Shown here in pieces: positions 51,238 to 60,755 of a DNA stretch of 64,000 nt (position 1 is its first letter; every line of letters begins with the position of its first letter). The position numbers and the translations under genes were made by a program. The DNA comes from Nitrospirota bacterium (GTDB lineage Bacteria; Nitrospirota; Thermodesulfovibrionia; Thermodesulfovibrionales; UBA6898): NCBI GenBank assembly GCA_021825365.1, contig JAKAHR010000017.1, positions 1 to 64,000 of the forward strand, written 5' to 3'. The notes under the pieces were generated by a model. That model saw only the letters and a list, made by a program, of their open reading frames with translations, was not told the origin of the DNA and did no database searches.

Positions 51238-52587
51238 TTAACGGCTTCTCTTTACCCGCAACGTCAGGTCGCTGACTGCCGCGACCGTCACCTTTTCGCC
51301 CTTGGATATCGGCTCATCGGAATACGCCGACCACAGCTCGCCATGCAGGGACACCATCCCTGCATCACCGGTTATGTCGGAGCAGGCCCTGCCCTCCATC
51401 CCGATCAGCCCCTCGGCGCCTGTCACCGGCTTTCTCTTATATGCCTTGTAGGCAAGACCGAGCATAACGGTGAAGAAGACCGCGGTCATGATCACGGCAG
51501 GCAGGATCAGGAAGAGAGACACCCGCATGAAAGGCCCGGGCGACTCGAAAAGCATGAGGGACCCGAGTATCATCGAGATGACGCCCCCGACGGTCAGCAC
51601 GCCGTGGGAGATTATTTTCACTTCCAGGATGAACAGAATGATGCCGAGGATGATCAGCAGAAGGCCGGCGTAATTCACCGGCAGTGTCTGAAAGGCATAG
51701 AAGGCGAGGATGAGACAGATACCCCCCAGGACGCCGGGGAAGATCGCCCCGGGATTCGTCAGTTCAAAGAACAGGCCGTAAAACCCCAGGAGCATCAGCA
51801 TATAGGCTACGTTCGGGTCGGTGATGAAGCTGAGCAGCCTCAGCCTCAAACTCATCTCGTCGCTCACGATCTCGGCCTTTGCGGTCTTCAGTATCCTCTC
51901 CCCGGCTGCGGTCTTCACCGTCCTGCCGTCGATATCCTTCAGCAGGGAGGGCAGGTCCCTGCTGATGATATCAACGACCTTGTCCCGCAATGCCTCGGTC
52001 TCGGTAGCGGAGACGCTTTTTCTCACCGCGTCCTCTGCCCATCCGGCGTTCCTTCCTGTCCGCTCCGCGAGGGATCTGATGTATGCGGCCGCATCATTCG
52101 TCGCCTTTTCGGCCATCGTCTTGTCCATCTTTCCGCTGACCGAGACAGGGTGAGCTGCCCCGATGTTCGTGCCCGGGGCCATCGCCGCCACATGGGCGGC
52201 CAGCGTGATGAACACACCGGCAGAAGCGGCCCGTGCCCCGCCCGGGGCCACGTATACGACAACAGGGACCGGGCTGGCGATGATTTCCCTCACCATGCTC
52301 CGCATCGAGGTGTCCAATCCCCCCGGGGTGTCGAGTTCGATGACAACAGCCTCTGCCTGCATACCGGCTGCACGCCGGATTTCCTTGCCGATGAACTCTG
52401 AAGAGACCGGGTTGATCACGCCGCTGACCCGCACCACCAGCACCCGGGGCCTGTTTTCGACAGACGATACAACAAGAGGCAACAGCACGGCAGCGGAAAG
52501 GATGAGCAGGAGAAGAGATCTTCGCAGGGGGGCGGAAAACATGCTCGTCAGCCGGTCTGTCCCGATCTTGATCGCATTTGTACTCAT
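51238..52587 (-). CDS. nfeD: NfeD, membrane-bound ClpP-class serine protease (STOPP)
   Basis: 449 aa. A signal-like N-terminal helix is followed by a ClpP-fold domain (about 45-250) with the nucleophile Ser in 'GARAASAGVFITLAAHVAAMAPGTNIGAAHP' and a Lys in 'MDKTMAEKATNDAAAYIRS' as dyad partner. A run of four to five membrane helices (about 260-370) comes next, and the C-terminal OB-fold NfeD domain ends the protein ('GMEGRACSDITGDAGMVSLHGELWSAYS'). It cleaves the hydrophobic C-terminus of its slipin partner in Pyrococcus. First gene of nfeD-slipin. Confidence 0.93.
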   Translation of the reverse strand: MSTNAIKIGTDRLTSMFSAPLRRSLLLLILSAAVLLPLVVSSVENRPRVLVVRVSGVINPVSSEFIGKEIRRAAGMQAEAVVIELDTPGGLDTSMRSMVREIIASPVPVVVYVAPGGARAASAGVFITLAAHVAAMAPGTNIGAAHPVSVSGKMDKTMAEKATNDAAAYIRSLAERTGRNAGWAEDAVRKSVSATETEALRDKVVDIISRDLPSLLKDIDGRTVKTAAGERILKTAKAEIVSDEMSLRLRLLSFITDPNVAYMLMLLGFYGLFFELTNPGAIFPGVLGGICLILAFYAFQTLPVNYAGLLLIILGIILFILEVKIISHGVLTVGGVISMILGSLMLFESPGPFMRVSLFLILPAVIMTAVFFTVMLGLAYKAYKRKPVTGAEGLIGMEGRACSDITGDAGMVSLHGELWSAYSDEPISKGEKVTVAAVSDLTLRVKRSR

Positions 52588-52655
52588 GTTATCATATTCG
52601 TGTCAGGATAGTATATGATGAAGGTCGCGCGGGCTGCCCGAAGGGAGCCGTTTTA

Positions 52656-52685
52656 TTGACAAACTGTCGCATTTTTTGATATAAA
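52656..52685 (+). promoter_or_regulatory. Strong sigma-70-type promoter of tRNA-Asn
   Basis: TTGACA (52656-52661), 18-base spacer, TATAAA (52680-52685), 38 bases before the mature tRNA 5' end. Part of the 5' leader is removed by RNase P. Confidence 0.7.
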
Positions 52686-52723
52686 AAGAGGCTTCCTTTG
52701 TTACTCACACGGCAGACCGATAT

Positions 52724-52799
52724 TCCCGGGTAGCTCAGCCGGCAGAGCAGGTGGCTGTTAACCACCCTGTCGGGGGTTCGAATCCCTCCCCGGGAGCCA
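52724..52799 (+). tRNA. tRNA-Asn (anticodon GTT)
   Basis: 76 bases with encoded CCA. Acceptor arms tcccggg (52724-52730) and cccggga (52789-52795) pair perfectly, followed by discriminator G and CCA. The anticodon stem ggtgg/ccacc holds the loop ctgttaa, so the anticodon is GTT. The T-arm has the standard GGTTCGAATCC core and the D-arm reads tagctcagccggcagagca. It is a single tRNA with its own promoter between nfeD and an SCO1-like gene. Confidence 0.98.
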
Positions 52800-52840
52800 T
52801 TTCCCTCTTCCGCGAGGTTCAGACGACGGCATCCGGAACT

Positions 52841-53422
52841 TCACCTGCTACGTGCCTTCTCGTATTCAGCGATAAGGTCTGACGTCCCGATCAGGCCGTA
52901 TATCCTGATCCAGCGGCCATCCGCCGGAGAGTGCAGCAGGGCCAGCGGCAGGTGTGACATCTTATTCAGGGTATATGCACCAAGCGCCAGCACTACCTTT
53001 TCAATGTCACGCCGGGAGCCGGTCAGAAAGTCCCATCCCGGCTTTGCGTCGTACCGCTTCAGATACTCCTTCATCTTCTTCGGCGTGTCGTTGTCAGGAT
53101 CAATCGAGATCGACACGAGGTGCACGTCCCCGGGGTCCGGCCCCACCCTTCTCTGGAAATTCGCAAATCCGGCCGAGAGCACCGGACAGATGGTGGTGCA
53201 TGTCGTATAGATAAAGTCCACCATGATCACCTTCTTCGATCTCATCAGTGTGCTGAACCTCACCTTCACCCCATCCTGGTTCACCAGGGTCACATCCGGG
53301 ACGACATAGTTTTCCACGGTCCTCTTATATTTTTCCCCGGCGGAAGCGCAGACCCCTCTTCCGGGAAAGACAAGGGCAGCCGCCAGAAGAAAGATCAGCG
53401 AATACACGGTACTCTTCGCCAT
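52841..53422 (-). CDS. SCO1/SenC-like copper-binding thioredoxin-fold protein
   Basis: 193 aa. An N-terminal signal or anchor (about 5-27) leads to a thioredoxin-like fold with Cys75 and Cys79 in 'YTTCTTICPVLS' and a third ligand His in 'KMSHLPLALLH', the CxxxC...H copper site of SCO1. 'LVSISIDPDNDTPKKMKEYLKRYDA' is a typical SCO segment. It delivers copper to or reduces a Cu-A site, or acts as a thiol reductase; no cytochrome oxidase gene is in the window. ATG 53422 has ggagg 8 bases upstream. Monocistronic. Confidence 0.88.
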   Translation of the reverse strand: MAKSTVYSLIFLLAAALVFPGRGVCASAGEKYKRTVENYVVPDVTLVNQDGVKVRFSTLMRSKKVIMVDFIYTTCTTICPVLSAGFANFQRRVGPDPGDVHLVSISIDPDNDTPKKMKEYLKRYDAKPGWDFLTGSRRDIEKVVLALGAYTLNKMSHLPLALLHSPADGRWIRIYGLIGTSDLIAEYEKARSR

Positions 53423-53610
53423 CAATAACCTCCGTGGGTATGGGATAATACTGTCCATCTTATCACAAAGACGTCTCTCCTCCCAGCGGGAGACCGTGGA
53501 CTGCAGAAAGACCGTTATCGGATGTTGTCCCCGTGTGTTTATGCTCGTGATTAGTGCGCGGGACCTGCGTCAGGCCGGCCGGAGCAGCTGATGTCACTCG
53601 GCATCAGAGA

Positions 53611-54381
53611 TCAGGAGCAGAAATTCTGCCAATAGAGGTGCTTCAGGAACCTCGGGAAGTTTATGTTCGATTCCCGCTGTAATCGTGCGGCCTCCGGCCG
53701 GTATGCAGCCACATCGCTCACCAGGGAGGGATTCTCAAAGCCGAAGATGATCGCGTTCCGGTGCACCTCGCCCAGGAGCAGCTTCAGCGTACCACCCCCA
53801 AAGGCCGTACCGGCCGTACCGCACATGACAGGAAAGTTGTCACAAAGCCGGTTCCATACATTCATCGCAAAGACGCCGTTCTCTTGCAGGCGCAGACGGC
53901 AGGCGGACAGGAACATCTCTCCCAGGAGGGGCCCTGCAGGCCCGGCCTCGTCAAAGGCATCGACAAGGATCAGGTCGTAGCGCCGGTCGGTCTCCCGTAT
54001 GAAGTCCTCACCCGCGGACCGGAAGATCGCCACGCGCCCACCCTCCGGCGGCACATAAAAATATTCCTGCGCAAGCCTGATGACCTCCCCGCTGATTTCG
54101 ACAACATCTATTGAACTCGCCGGGCATGCCTGAAGCAGGAAGTGAAGGAGGGATCCTCCGCCCAGACCGATAAGCAGAATCGACTCGGGCCGGCGTCTGA
54201 AGACGAGGGCCGTCATCATCGCCTGGCTGTAGTCCATCAGAAGCGCGGATGGCCGGCCGAGCTGCAGGCAGCTCTGCATCACGCCGTCGCCGAAGTACAG
54301 GCTCCGCACCCCCCGGCTGTCCGCGATCGTTATCTCGCTGAGCCCGTCCCTGCAGCGGCAGACTACGTCCCCTTCGATCAC
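53611..54381 (-). CDS. Spermidine-synthase-like methyltransferase-fold protein
   Basis: 256 aa. The SAM-type Rossmann motif is 'ILLIGLGGGSLLHFLL', 'VEISGEVIRLAQEYF' holds the ribose-binding acidic residue and 'YDLILVDAFDEAGPAG' is the SpeE-type catalytic Asp loop. The N-terminus 'LYFGDGVMQSCLQLGRPSALLMDYSQAMM' matches the polyamine-synthase substrate side. Bacterial proteins with this short form include spermidine synthase relatives without proven polyamine activity, so the substrate is unassigned. It is the last gene in the run with mdh and sdh. Confidence 0.8.
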   Translation of the reverse strand: MIEGDVVCRCRDGLSEITIADSRGVRSLYFGDGVMQSCLQLGRPSALLMDYSQAMMTALVFRRRPESILLIGLGGGSLLHFLLQACPASSIDVVEISGEVIRLAQEYFYVPPEGGRVAIFRSAGEDFIRETDRRYDLILVDAFDEAGPAGPLLGEMFLSACRLRLQENGVFAMNVWNRLCDNFPVMCGTAGTAFGGGTLKLLLGEVHRNAIIFGFENPSLVSDVAAYRPEAARLQRESNINFPRFLKHLYWQNFCS

Positions 54382-54429
54382 GGGGCCGCACTACCCATAC
54401 AGCGGGTCTTCCTCACCGCGCAAGCGTGC

Positions 54430-55352
54430 CTATATCCCCAATTTCCCGGACAGCTGCCTGACGGCATCAACAGACCCCGCGAACTCTCGCCCTTCCTGCT
54501 CCGTAAGGGAAAGCTCGATGATCCTTTCAACGCCCCCGCTTCCCAGCAGCACCGGCACGCCGGTATACACGCCCCGGACGCCGTATTCGCCGTTCAGGTA
54601 CGCAGCGCAGGGCAGCATCCTTTTTTCGTCGAAGAGGATGGACCTGACCATCTGGTATGTCGCGGCAGCGGGCGCATAGTAGGCGCTCCCCGTCTTGAGG
54701 AGGGAGACGACCTCGGCCCCGCCGTTGCGCGTCCTCTGCACGAGGGCATCGATCCGCTCCGTGCCCAGAAGGGTCGTCAGGGAGACGCCCTTTACCGTGG
54801 TGAACCTCGGCATCGGGACCATCAGGTCGCCGTGGCCTCCGAGCACGAGCGCCTCGACATCCCGGGGGGAGAGGCCCATCTCCCACGCAACAAACGTCCT
54901 GAAGCGCGCGGAGTCGAGGATGCCGCCCATACCCACCACCTTCTTTGAATCAAAGCCGGAGACTTTCAGGCTGAGCTGCGTCATGACATCCATGGGGTTG
55001 GTGACGATAATAATAACCGCCCCCGGCGATCCCTTCGCCATATTCTCCACAACGCCGGACACCACCTTTGCGTTGGCAAAGAGCAGGTCGTCCCTGCTCA
55101 TGCCCGGCTTTCTCGGCAGGCCGGCGGTCACCACGATTACCTCCGAACCGGCGGTCCCTGCATAGTCATTGGTGCCGACGATGGATGACGATGACCCCCA
55201 CAGGGGGCACGCCTCGGACAGGTCGAGGGCCTTGCCCTGGGGAATCCCCTCCGCGATGTCAAAGAGCACCGCGTCTGCGCTGCCTTCCTGCACGATCATC
55301 TGCGCAAGGGACGATCCGACATGCCCTGCTCCGACTACGGTCACCTTCTTTT

Positions 55353-55356
<4 letters not shown>
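54430..55356 (-). CDS. mdh: Malate dehydrogenase
   Basis: 308 aa, LDH-like (MDH type 3) family. NAD motif [12 protein letters not shown], substrate Arg in the mobile loop '[14 protein letters not shown]', where the Arg in position 81-83 favours malate over lactate, and the catalytic pair in '[18 protein letters not shown]'. It interconverts malate and oxaloacetate. The start overlaps the sdhB stop by four bases, so it is cotranscribed with succinate dehydrogenase. Confidence 0.96.
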
Positions 55357-56107
<751 letters not shown>

Positions 56108-56108
<1 letters not shown>

Positions 56109-58021
56109 TATCTGTAGCTCCTCACCGCGAGCCGGACGTTCTCGAAGGAGAGCTGCTCTTTGTGGAGTTCCGGTTCCCTGTCGGCTCCCGTGAACTGCCA
56201 GGCGGCGACATGACAGAAGTTCGCGTCGTCACGCACTGCCTCACCGTCTTCCGTCTGGTGCTCCATGCGGAAATGACTGCCGCAGGACTCGTTGCGATGC
56301 AGGGCATCGCGCGCAAGCAGTTCGGCGAAGTCGAGAAAATCGGCAACGCGGCCCACCTTCTCGAGCTCCTGGTTGAGGTCCTCCTCTCCGCCCGGCACCC
56401 TCACGTTCTCCCAGAATTCCGCACGGAGCTCGGGAATCCGCCGGAGGGCGTTTTCGAGACTCTCCCGGCTGCGCGTCATGCCCACCTGTTCCCACATGAT
56501 GCCGCCGAGTTCGCGGTGGAACTCGTTCGCCGTCTTCGAGCCGTTGATCGACAGAAGCCTTTTGATCGATGCCTCTGTCTCTTCCACCGACCGCACGAAC
56601 TCGGGACGGCCGGTGCCCGCTGCGTCCGGCCCTGACTGCGCAAGGTAGTGCGCTATCGTGTAGGGGATGATAAAATAGCCGTCTCCGAGCCCCTGCATCA
56701 GCGCGCTGGCTCCGAGCCGGTTGGCGCCATGGTCGGAAAAGTTCGCTTCGCCGAGCACAAAGAGCCCGGGGATGGAGCTCTGCAGGTTATAGTCGACCCA
56801 CAGGCCTCCCATGGCGTAATGAGGGGCCGGATAGATGCGCATCGGTTGTTTATAGGCGTTTTCATCGGTTATCCTCTCATACATCTCGAAAAGGTTCCCA
56901 TACCGCTGGCGTATCGTGTCCTCTCCCAGACGCTTGATCGCGCCGGCAAAGTCGAGGTACACACCCCGCCCCCCGGGACCGACGCCGTGGCCGTCGTCAC
57001 AGACCTCCTTCGCCGCGCGGGAGGAGATGTCGCGCGGGGCAAGATTGCCGAAGCTCGGATACTTGCGCTCCAGGTAGTAGTCCCTCTCCTCTCCGGGTAT
57101 CTCGTGCGGAGGCCGGCGGTCGCCTCTGATCTTGGGGACCCAGACCCTGCCGTCATTCCTGAGGGACTCGGACATCAGGGTGAGTTTGGCCTGGTGGTCG
57201 CCGGTCACCGGGATACACGTCGGATGGATCTGTGTGTAGCAGGGGTTCGCAAAAAAGGCGCCCCTCTTATAGGCCCGGTACGTTGCCGTGACATTCCCGC
57301 CCATCGCGTTCGTAGAAAGATAATAGACGTTCATGTACCCGCCGGTGCAGAGGCAGACCGCGTCGGCGGCGTGGCACCGTATCTTTCCGGTCACCATGTC
57401 ACGTACCGTAATACCCTTTGCCTCCCCGCCGACGACCACGAGGTCGAGCATCTCGGTCCGCGGGTAGAGTCTCACGTTCCCCGCCCGCACCTGCCGGGAA
57501 AGGGCCGAATAGGCCCCGAGCAGCAGTTGCTGGCCTGTCTGCCCCCGCGCATAGAAGGTGCGCGACACCTGGGCGCCGCCAAAAGAACGGTTGTCGAGAT
57601 ACCCGGCATAGTCCCGCGCAAAGGGAACACCCTGCGCGACGCACTGGTCGATGATATTGCCGCTCACCTCTGCCAGGCGGTAGACGTTCGCCTCGCGCGA
57701 CCTGAAGTCCCCTCCCTTGACCGTGTCATGGAACAGCCGGAAGATGCTGTCGCCGTCATTCGGATAATCCTTGGCAGCGTTGATCCCCCCCTGTGCCGCG
57801 ATGCTGTGGGCGCGGCGGGCGCTGTCCTGGAAACAAAAGGCCTCCACGTTATACCCGAGTTCTCCGAGGGTCGCTGCCGCGGACGATCCGGCAAGGCCGG
57901 TGCCCACGACGATGATCCTGTATTTCCTCTTGTTTGCCGGACTCACCAGCTTCATCTCGTGGCGATGTCTTTCCCACTTTTCGGAAATCGGGCCTGATGG
58001 GCATTTGCCGTCGAGGATCAT
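56108..58021 (-). CDS. sdhA: Succinate dehydrogenase/fumarate reductase flavoprotein subunit
   Basis: 637 aa. The FAD site starts '[24 protein letters not shown]', the covalent flavin His is in '[17 protein letters not shown]', and '[33 protein letters not shown]' with later His/Arg residues gives the dicarboxylate site. The N-terminal '[28 protein letters not shown]' is specific for the type B group, which also supports the start. It is the catalytic subunit. Confidence 0.96.
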
Positions 58022-58069
58022 CGTGTCTTACCTTTTGTCTTCGTGTCCTTATTCATGCCGTTCCCATCC

Positions 58070-58741
58070 CTACCTGAGCAAACCCGCGTAGACGGCCAGG
58101 GGGAACGTTACAAAACCGAGCGCAATGAGTATCGCGGCAATGATCCCGCCTTTCGTGATTACCGGGAGGGTCTTCTCGCCGTTCAGCCCGGCTGTCTGCA
58201 GGCTGCTCTGGATGCTGTGTGCCAGATGCAGGCCGAGGGCGGCCATGGCGCAGACATACACGGCGGCCACGGCCGCCTTCCTGAAACTCAGCACTACCAT
58301 CGTGAAGACATCAGGACGGCCGAGTGCGTCCGGATGCCGCAACGCCGAGATCTCCGGATCAGTCACCTGGAGGGTGAACTGCAAAAGGTGGTAGAGAAGA
58401 AAGACGCCTATCAGAACTCCTGTCCAGATCATGTTCCTGCCGGCAAAGGTGGCTGCCCGGTAATCCGTCCTGGCATAGGCCTGCGGCTTCGCAGCCCTGT
58501 TCTCCAGGGTAAGCCGGATGCCGAAGAAGACGTGCAGGGCAAACAGGACAGCCAGGAGCAGCCTGAATGACCAGAGCAGGGCGCTGCAGCTGTGCAGAGC
58601 CAGGGCATAAGCGTTGATGCCGTCCGGTCCGGAATACAGGGTGGTGTTGCCGAGCAGATGAGCGACAACGAAGGCGATCATCCCGAATCCGGAGACCGCC
58701 ATGACCAGCTTTCTGCCGACAGAGTTCTTTACGATGTCCAT
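58070..58741 (-). CDS. sdhC: Succinate dehydrogenase/fumarate reductase cytochrome b subunit (type B)
   Basis: 223 aa with five predicted membrane helices. Conserved His residues for two b hemes are in 'AHLLGNTTLY', 'ALHSCSALLW', 'LFALHVFFGI' and 'LLYHLLQFTL'/'GLHLAHSIQS'. This is the single-chain anchor of type B enzymes such as those of Bacillus and Wolinella. It is the first of sdhCABmdh, 48 bases before sdhA. It reduces or oxidises menaquinone. Confidence 0.93.
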   Translation of the reverse strand: MDIVKNSVGRKLVMAVSGFGMIAFVVAHLLGNTTLYSGPDGINAYALALHSCSALLWSFRLLLAVLFALHVFFGIRLTLENRAAKPQAYARTDYRAATFAGRNMIWTGVLIGVFLLYHLLQFTLQVTDPEISALRHPDALGRPDVFTMVVLSFRKAAVAAVYVCAMAALGLHLAHSIQSSLQTAGLNGEKTLPVITKGGIIAAILIALGFVTFPLAVYAGLLR

Positions 58742-58769
58742 ACTCTTTCTTCTACCATTCTATCTCACT

Positions 58770-60686
58770 TTATAAGACCAGATAGTCCTTGTCCTTCCTG
58801 GCGTATCCAATGCCCTTCAGGGCCTCCTCTATCTCGCTCAGTATCGCCGGGTCATCGATGGTGGAGGGCACCTTGAATTCTTCGCCGTCCGCGATCTTCC
58901 GCATGGTGCCCCGGAGGATCTTCCCGGAGCGGGTCTTCGGCAGCCGGGCGACAACGGCCGTCTCCTTGTAGCAGGCGATGGGACCGATCTCGTTCCTGAT
59001 CAGTTTCGACAGCTCGCTCCGGACCTCTTCAGCCTCCTTCTTCACCCCTGACTTCAATACGGCAAAGCCGACAGGCAGCTGTCCCTTCAGAGAGTCGCCG
59101 ACCCCGATCACCGCACATTCGGCGACATCGGGATGGGTCGCGATGATCTCCTCCATCTCGCCGGTCGAGAGCCTGTGGCCGGCGACGTTGATCACATCAT
59201 CGACGCGTCCCATGATATAGAGGTATCCGTCTTCATCCCTGTATCCGCCGTCAGCGGTAAAATAGTAGCCGTCGAACATGCTCATATAGGACTGGATGAA
59301 GCGGTCATCCGCCTTCCAGAGCGTCGGCAGGGTACCCGGGGGAAGGGGCAGCTTTACCGCAACCAGCCCTTCCTGTTTTGGCCCCAGGGACGTGCCGCCG
59401 GTATCGAGGATCTGGACATTAAATCCGGGCACCGGCTTAGTGGACGAACCCGGCTTGATCGGGAACGACTCGATGCCGACGCAATTAGCCGTTATCGGCC
59501 ATCCCGTCTCGGTCTGCCACCAGTGATCGATCACCGGCTTGTCGAGGAGCTTGTGCGCCCAGTGATAGGTATCCGGATCAAGCCGCTCGCCCGCGAGGAA
59601 GAGGTACCTGAATTTCGACAGGTCATATTTTTTGACATGCTCACCGAGCGGGTCTTCCCTCTTTATCGCCCGGAACGCGGTCGGTGCGGTAAAGAGGGTC
59701 TTGACTCCATGCTGCGAGATCACCCTCCAGAAAGAGCCGGGATTCGGCGTGCCGACCGGTTTTCCTTCGTACAGGACCGTGGTGCATCCGGTAAGAAGCG
59801 GGCCGTAGACGATATAGGAATGACCGACCACCCACCCCACGTCAGAGGCGGCCCAATAGACCTCACCCGGTTTGGTGTCGTAAATGTTTTCCAGGCTCCA
59901 TCGCAGGGCAACGGCATGCCCTCCGTTGTCGCGGACAATCCCCTTGGGGATGCCGGTAGTGCCCGAGGTATACAGGATATAGAGAGGGTCGGTCGCCTGC
60001 ACGGGGACACACTCCGCCGGCCGGGACTTTTCTACGAGCTTCTCCCAGTCAACGTCACGATCCCTGAAGAGGGCCGACTTTACAAACCGCCGCTGGTAGA
60101 TGATGCATTTGGCGGGTTTGTGCTTCGCGAGTTCGACCGCCTTGTCGAGCATCGGCTTGTATTCGATAATGCGCGGACCCTCTATCGCACCCGATGCGGT
60201 GATGATCACCTTCGGCCGCGCATCGTCGATCCTGATGGCGAGCTCATGGGGAGCAAACCCTCCGAAGACGACCGAGTGCACCGCCCCGAGGCGTGCGCAT
60301 GCCAGCATGGCGATCGCCGCCTGGGGGATCATCGGCATATAGATAATGACCGTATCGCCCTTGCCGACGCCAAGCCCCTTGAGCCCGCCGGCAAAATGCG
60401 CCACCAGGTCAAGCAGCTCCGCATAGGTATATTTCTGGATGGTATTGGTCACCGGGCTGTCATAGATAAGTGCCACCTGGTCTGCCCGTCCTTTTTCCAC
60501 GTGGCGGTCAAGGGCGTTGTAACAGGTATTGAGTTCGCCCCCGGTGAACCAGCGGTAGAAAGGCTTCTTCGAGTCATCGAGTACTTTATCCCACTTCTTG
60601 TACCAATCGATGGCCCCGGCAGCCTCTCCCCAAAAAGCCGCGGGGTCCTGGATGCTCCTCTGAAAGATCTCGTCGTATTTGCCCAT
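58770..60686 (-). CDS. prpE: Propionyl-CoA (acetyl-CoA) synthetase, PrpE/ACSS3 type
   Basis: 638 aa. The AMP-binding motif is YTSGTTGIPKG, with 'WAASDVGWVVGHSYIVYGPLL', 'LYEGKPVGTPNPG' and 'TAFRAIKREDP' that are typical of PrpE/ACSS3 rather than of acetyl-CoA synthetase proper. 'KTRSGKILRGTMRKI' contains the acetyl-regulated Lys. It makes propionyl-CoA and AMP from propionate, ATP and CoA. Neighbouring prpD and aconitase support a propionate role. It is 69 bases after the aconitase gene, on one strand. Confidence 0.9.
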   Translation of the reverse strand: MGKYDEIFQRSIQDPAAFWGEAAGAIDWYKKWDKVLDDSKKPFYRWFTGGELNTCYNALDRHVEKGRADQVALIYDSPVTNTIQKYTYAELLDLVAHFAGGLKGLGVGKGDTVIIYMPMIPQAAIAMLACARLGAVHSVVFGGFAPHELAIRIDDARPKVIITASGAIEGPRIIEYKPMLDKAVELAKHKPAKCIIYQRRFVKSALFRDRDVDWEKLVEKSRPAECVPVQATDPLYILYTSGTTGIPKGIVRDNGGHAVALRWSLENIYDTKPGEVYWAASDVGWVVGHSYIVYGPLLTGCTTVLYEGKPVGTPNPGSFWRVISQHGVKTLFTAPTAFRAIKREDPLGEHVKKYDLSKFRYLFLAGERLDPDTYHWAHKLLDKPVIDHWWQTETGWPITANCVGIESFPIKPGSSTKPVPGFNVQILDTGGTSLGPKQEGLVAVKLPLPPGTLPTLWKADDRFIQSYMSMFDGYYFTADGGYRDEDGYLYIMGRVDDVINVAGHRLSTGEMEEIIATHPDVAECAVIGVGDSLKGQLPVGFAVLKSGVKKEAEEVRSELSKLIRNEIGPIACYKETAVVARLPKTRSGKILRGTMRKIADGEEFKVPSTIDDPAILSEIEEALKGIGYARKDKDYLVL

Positions 60687-60755
60687 TGTTACCTCCCGTG
60701 TGATAATTATTATCTTCTTCGGTCTTCCGAAGTATGCCGGCCTTGACTCCTATAG

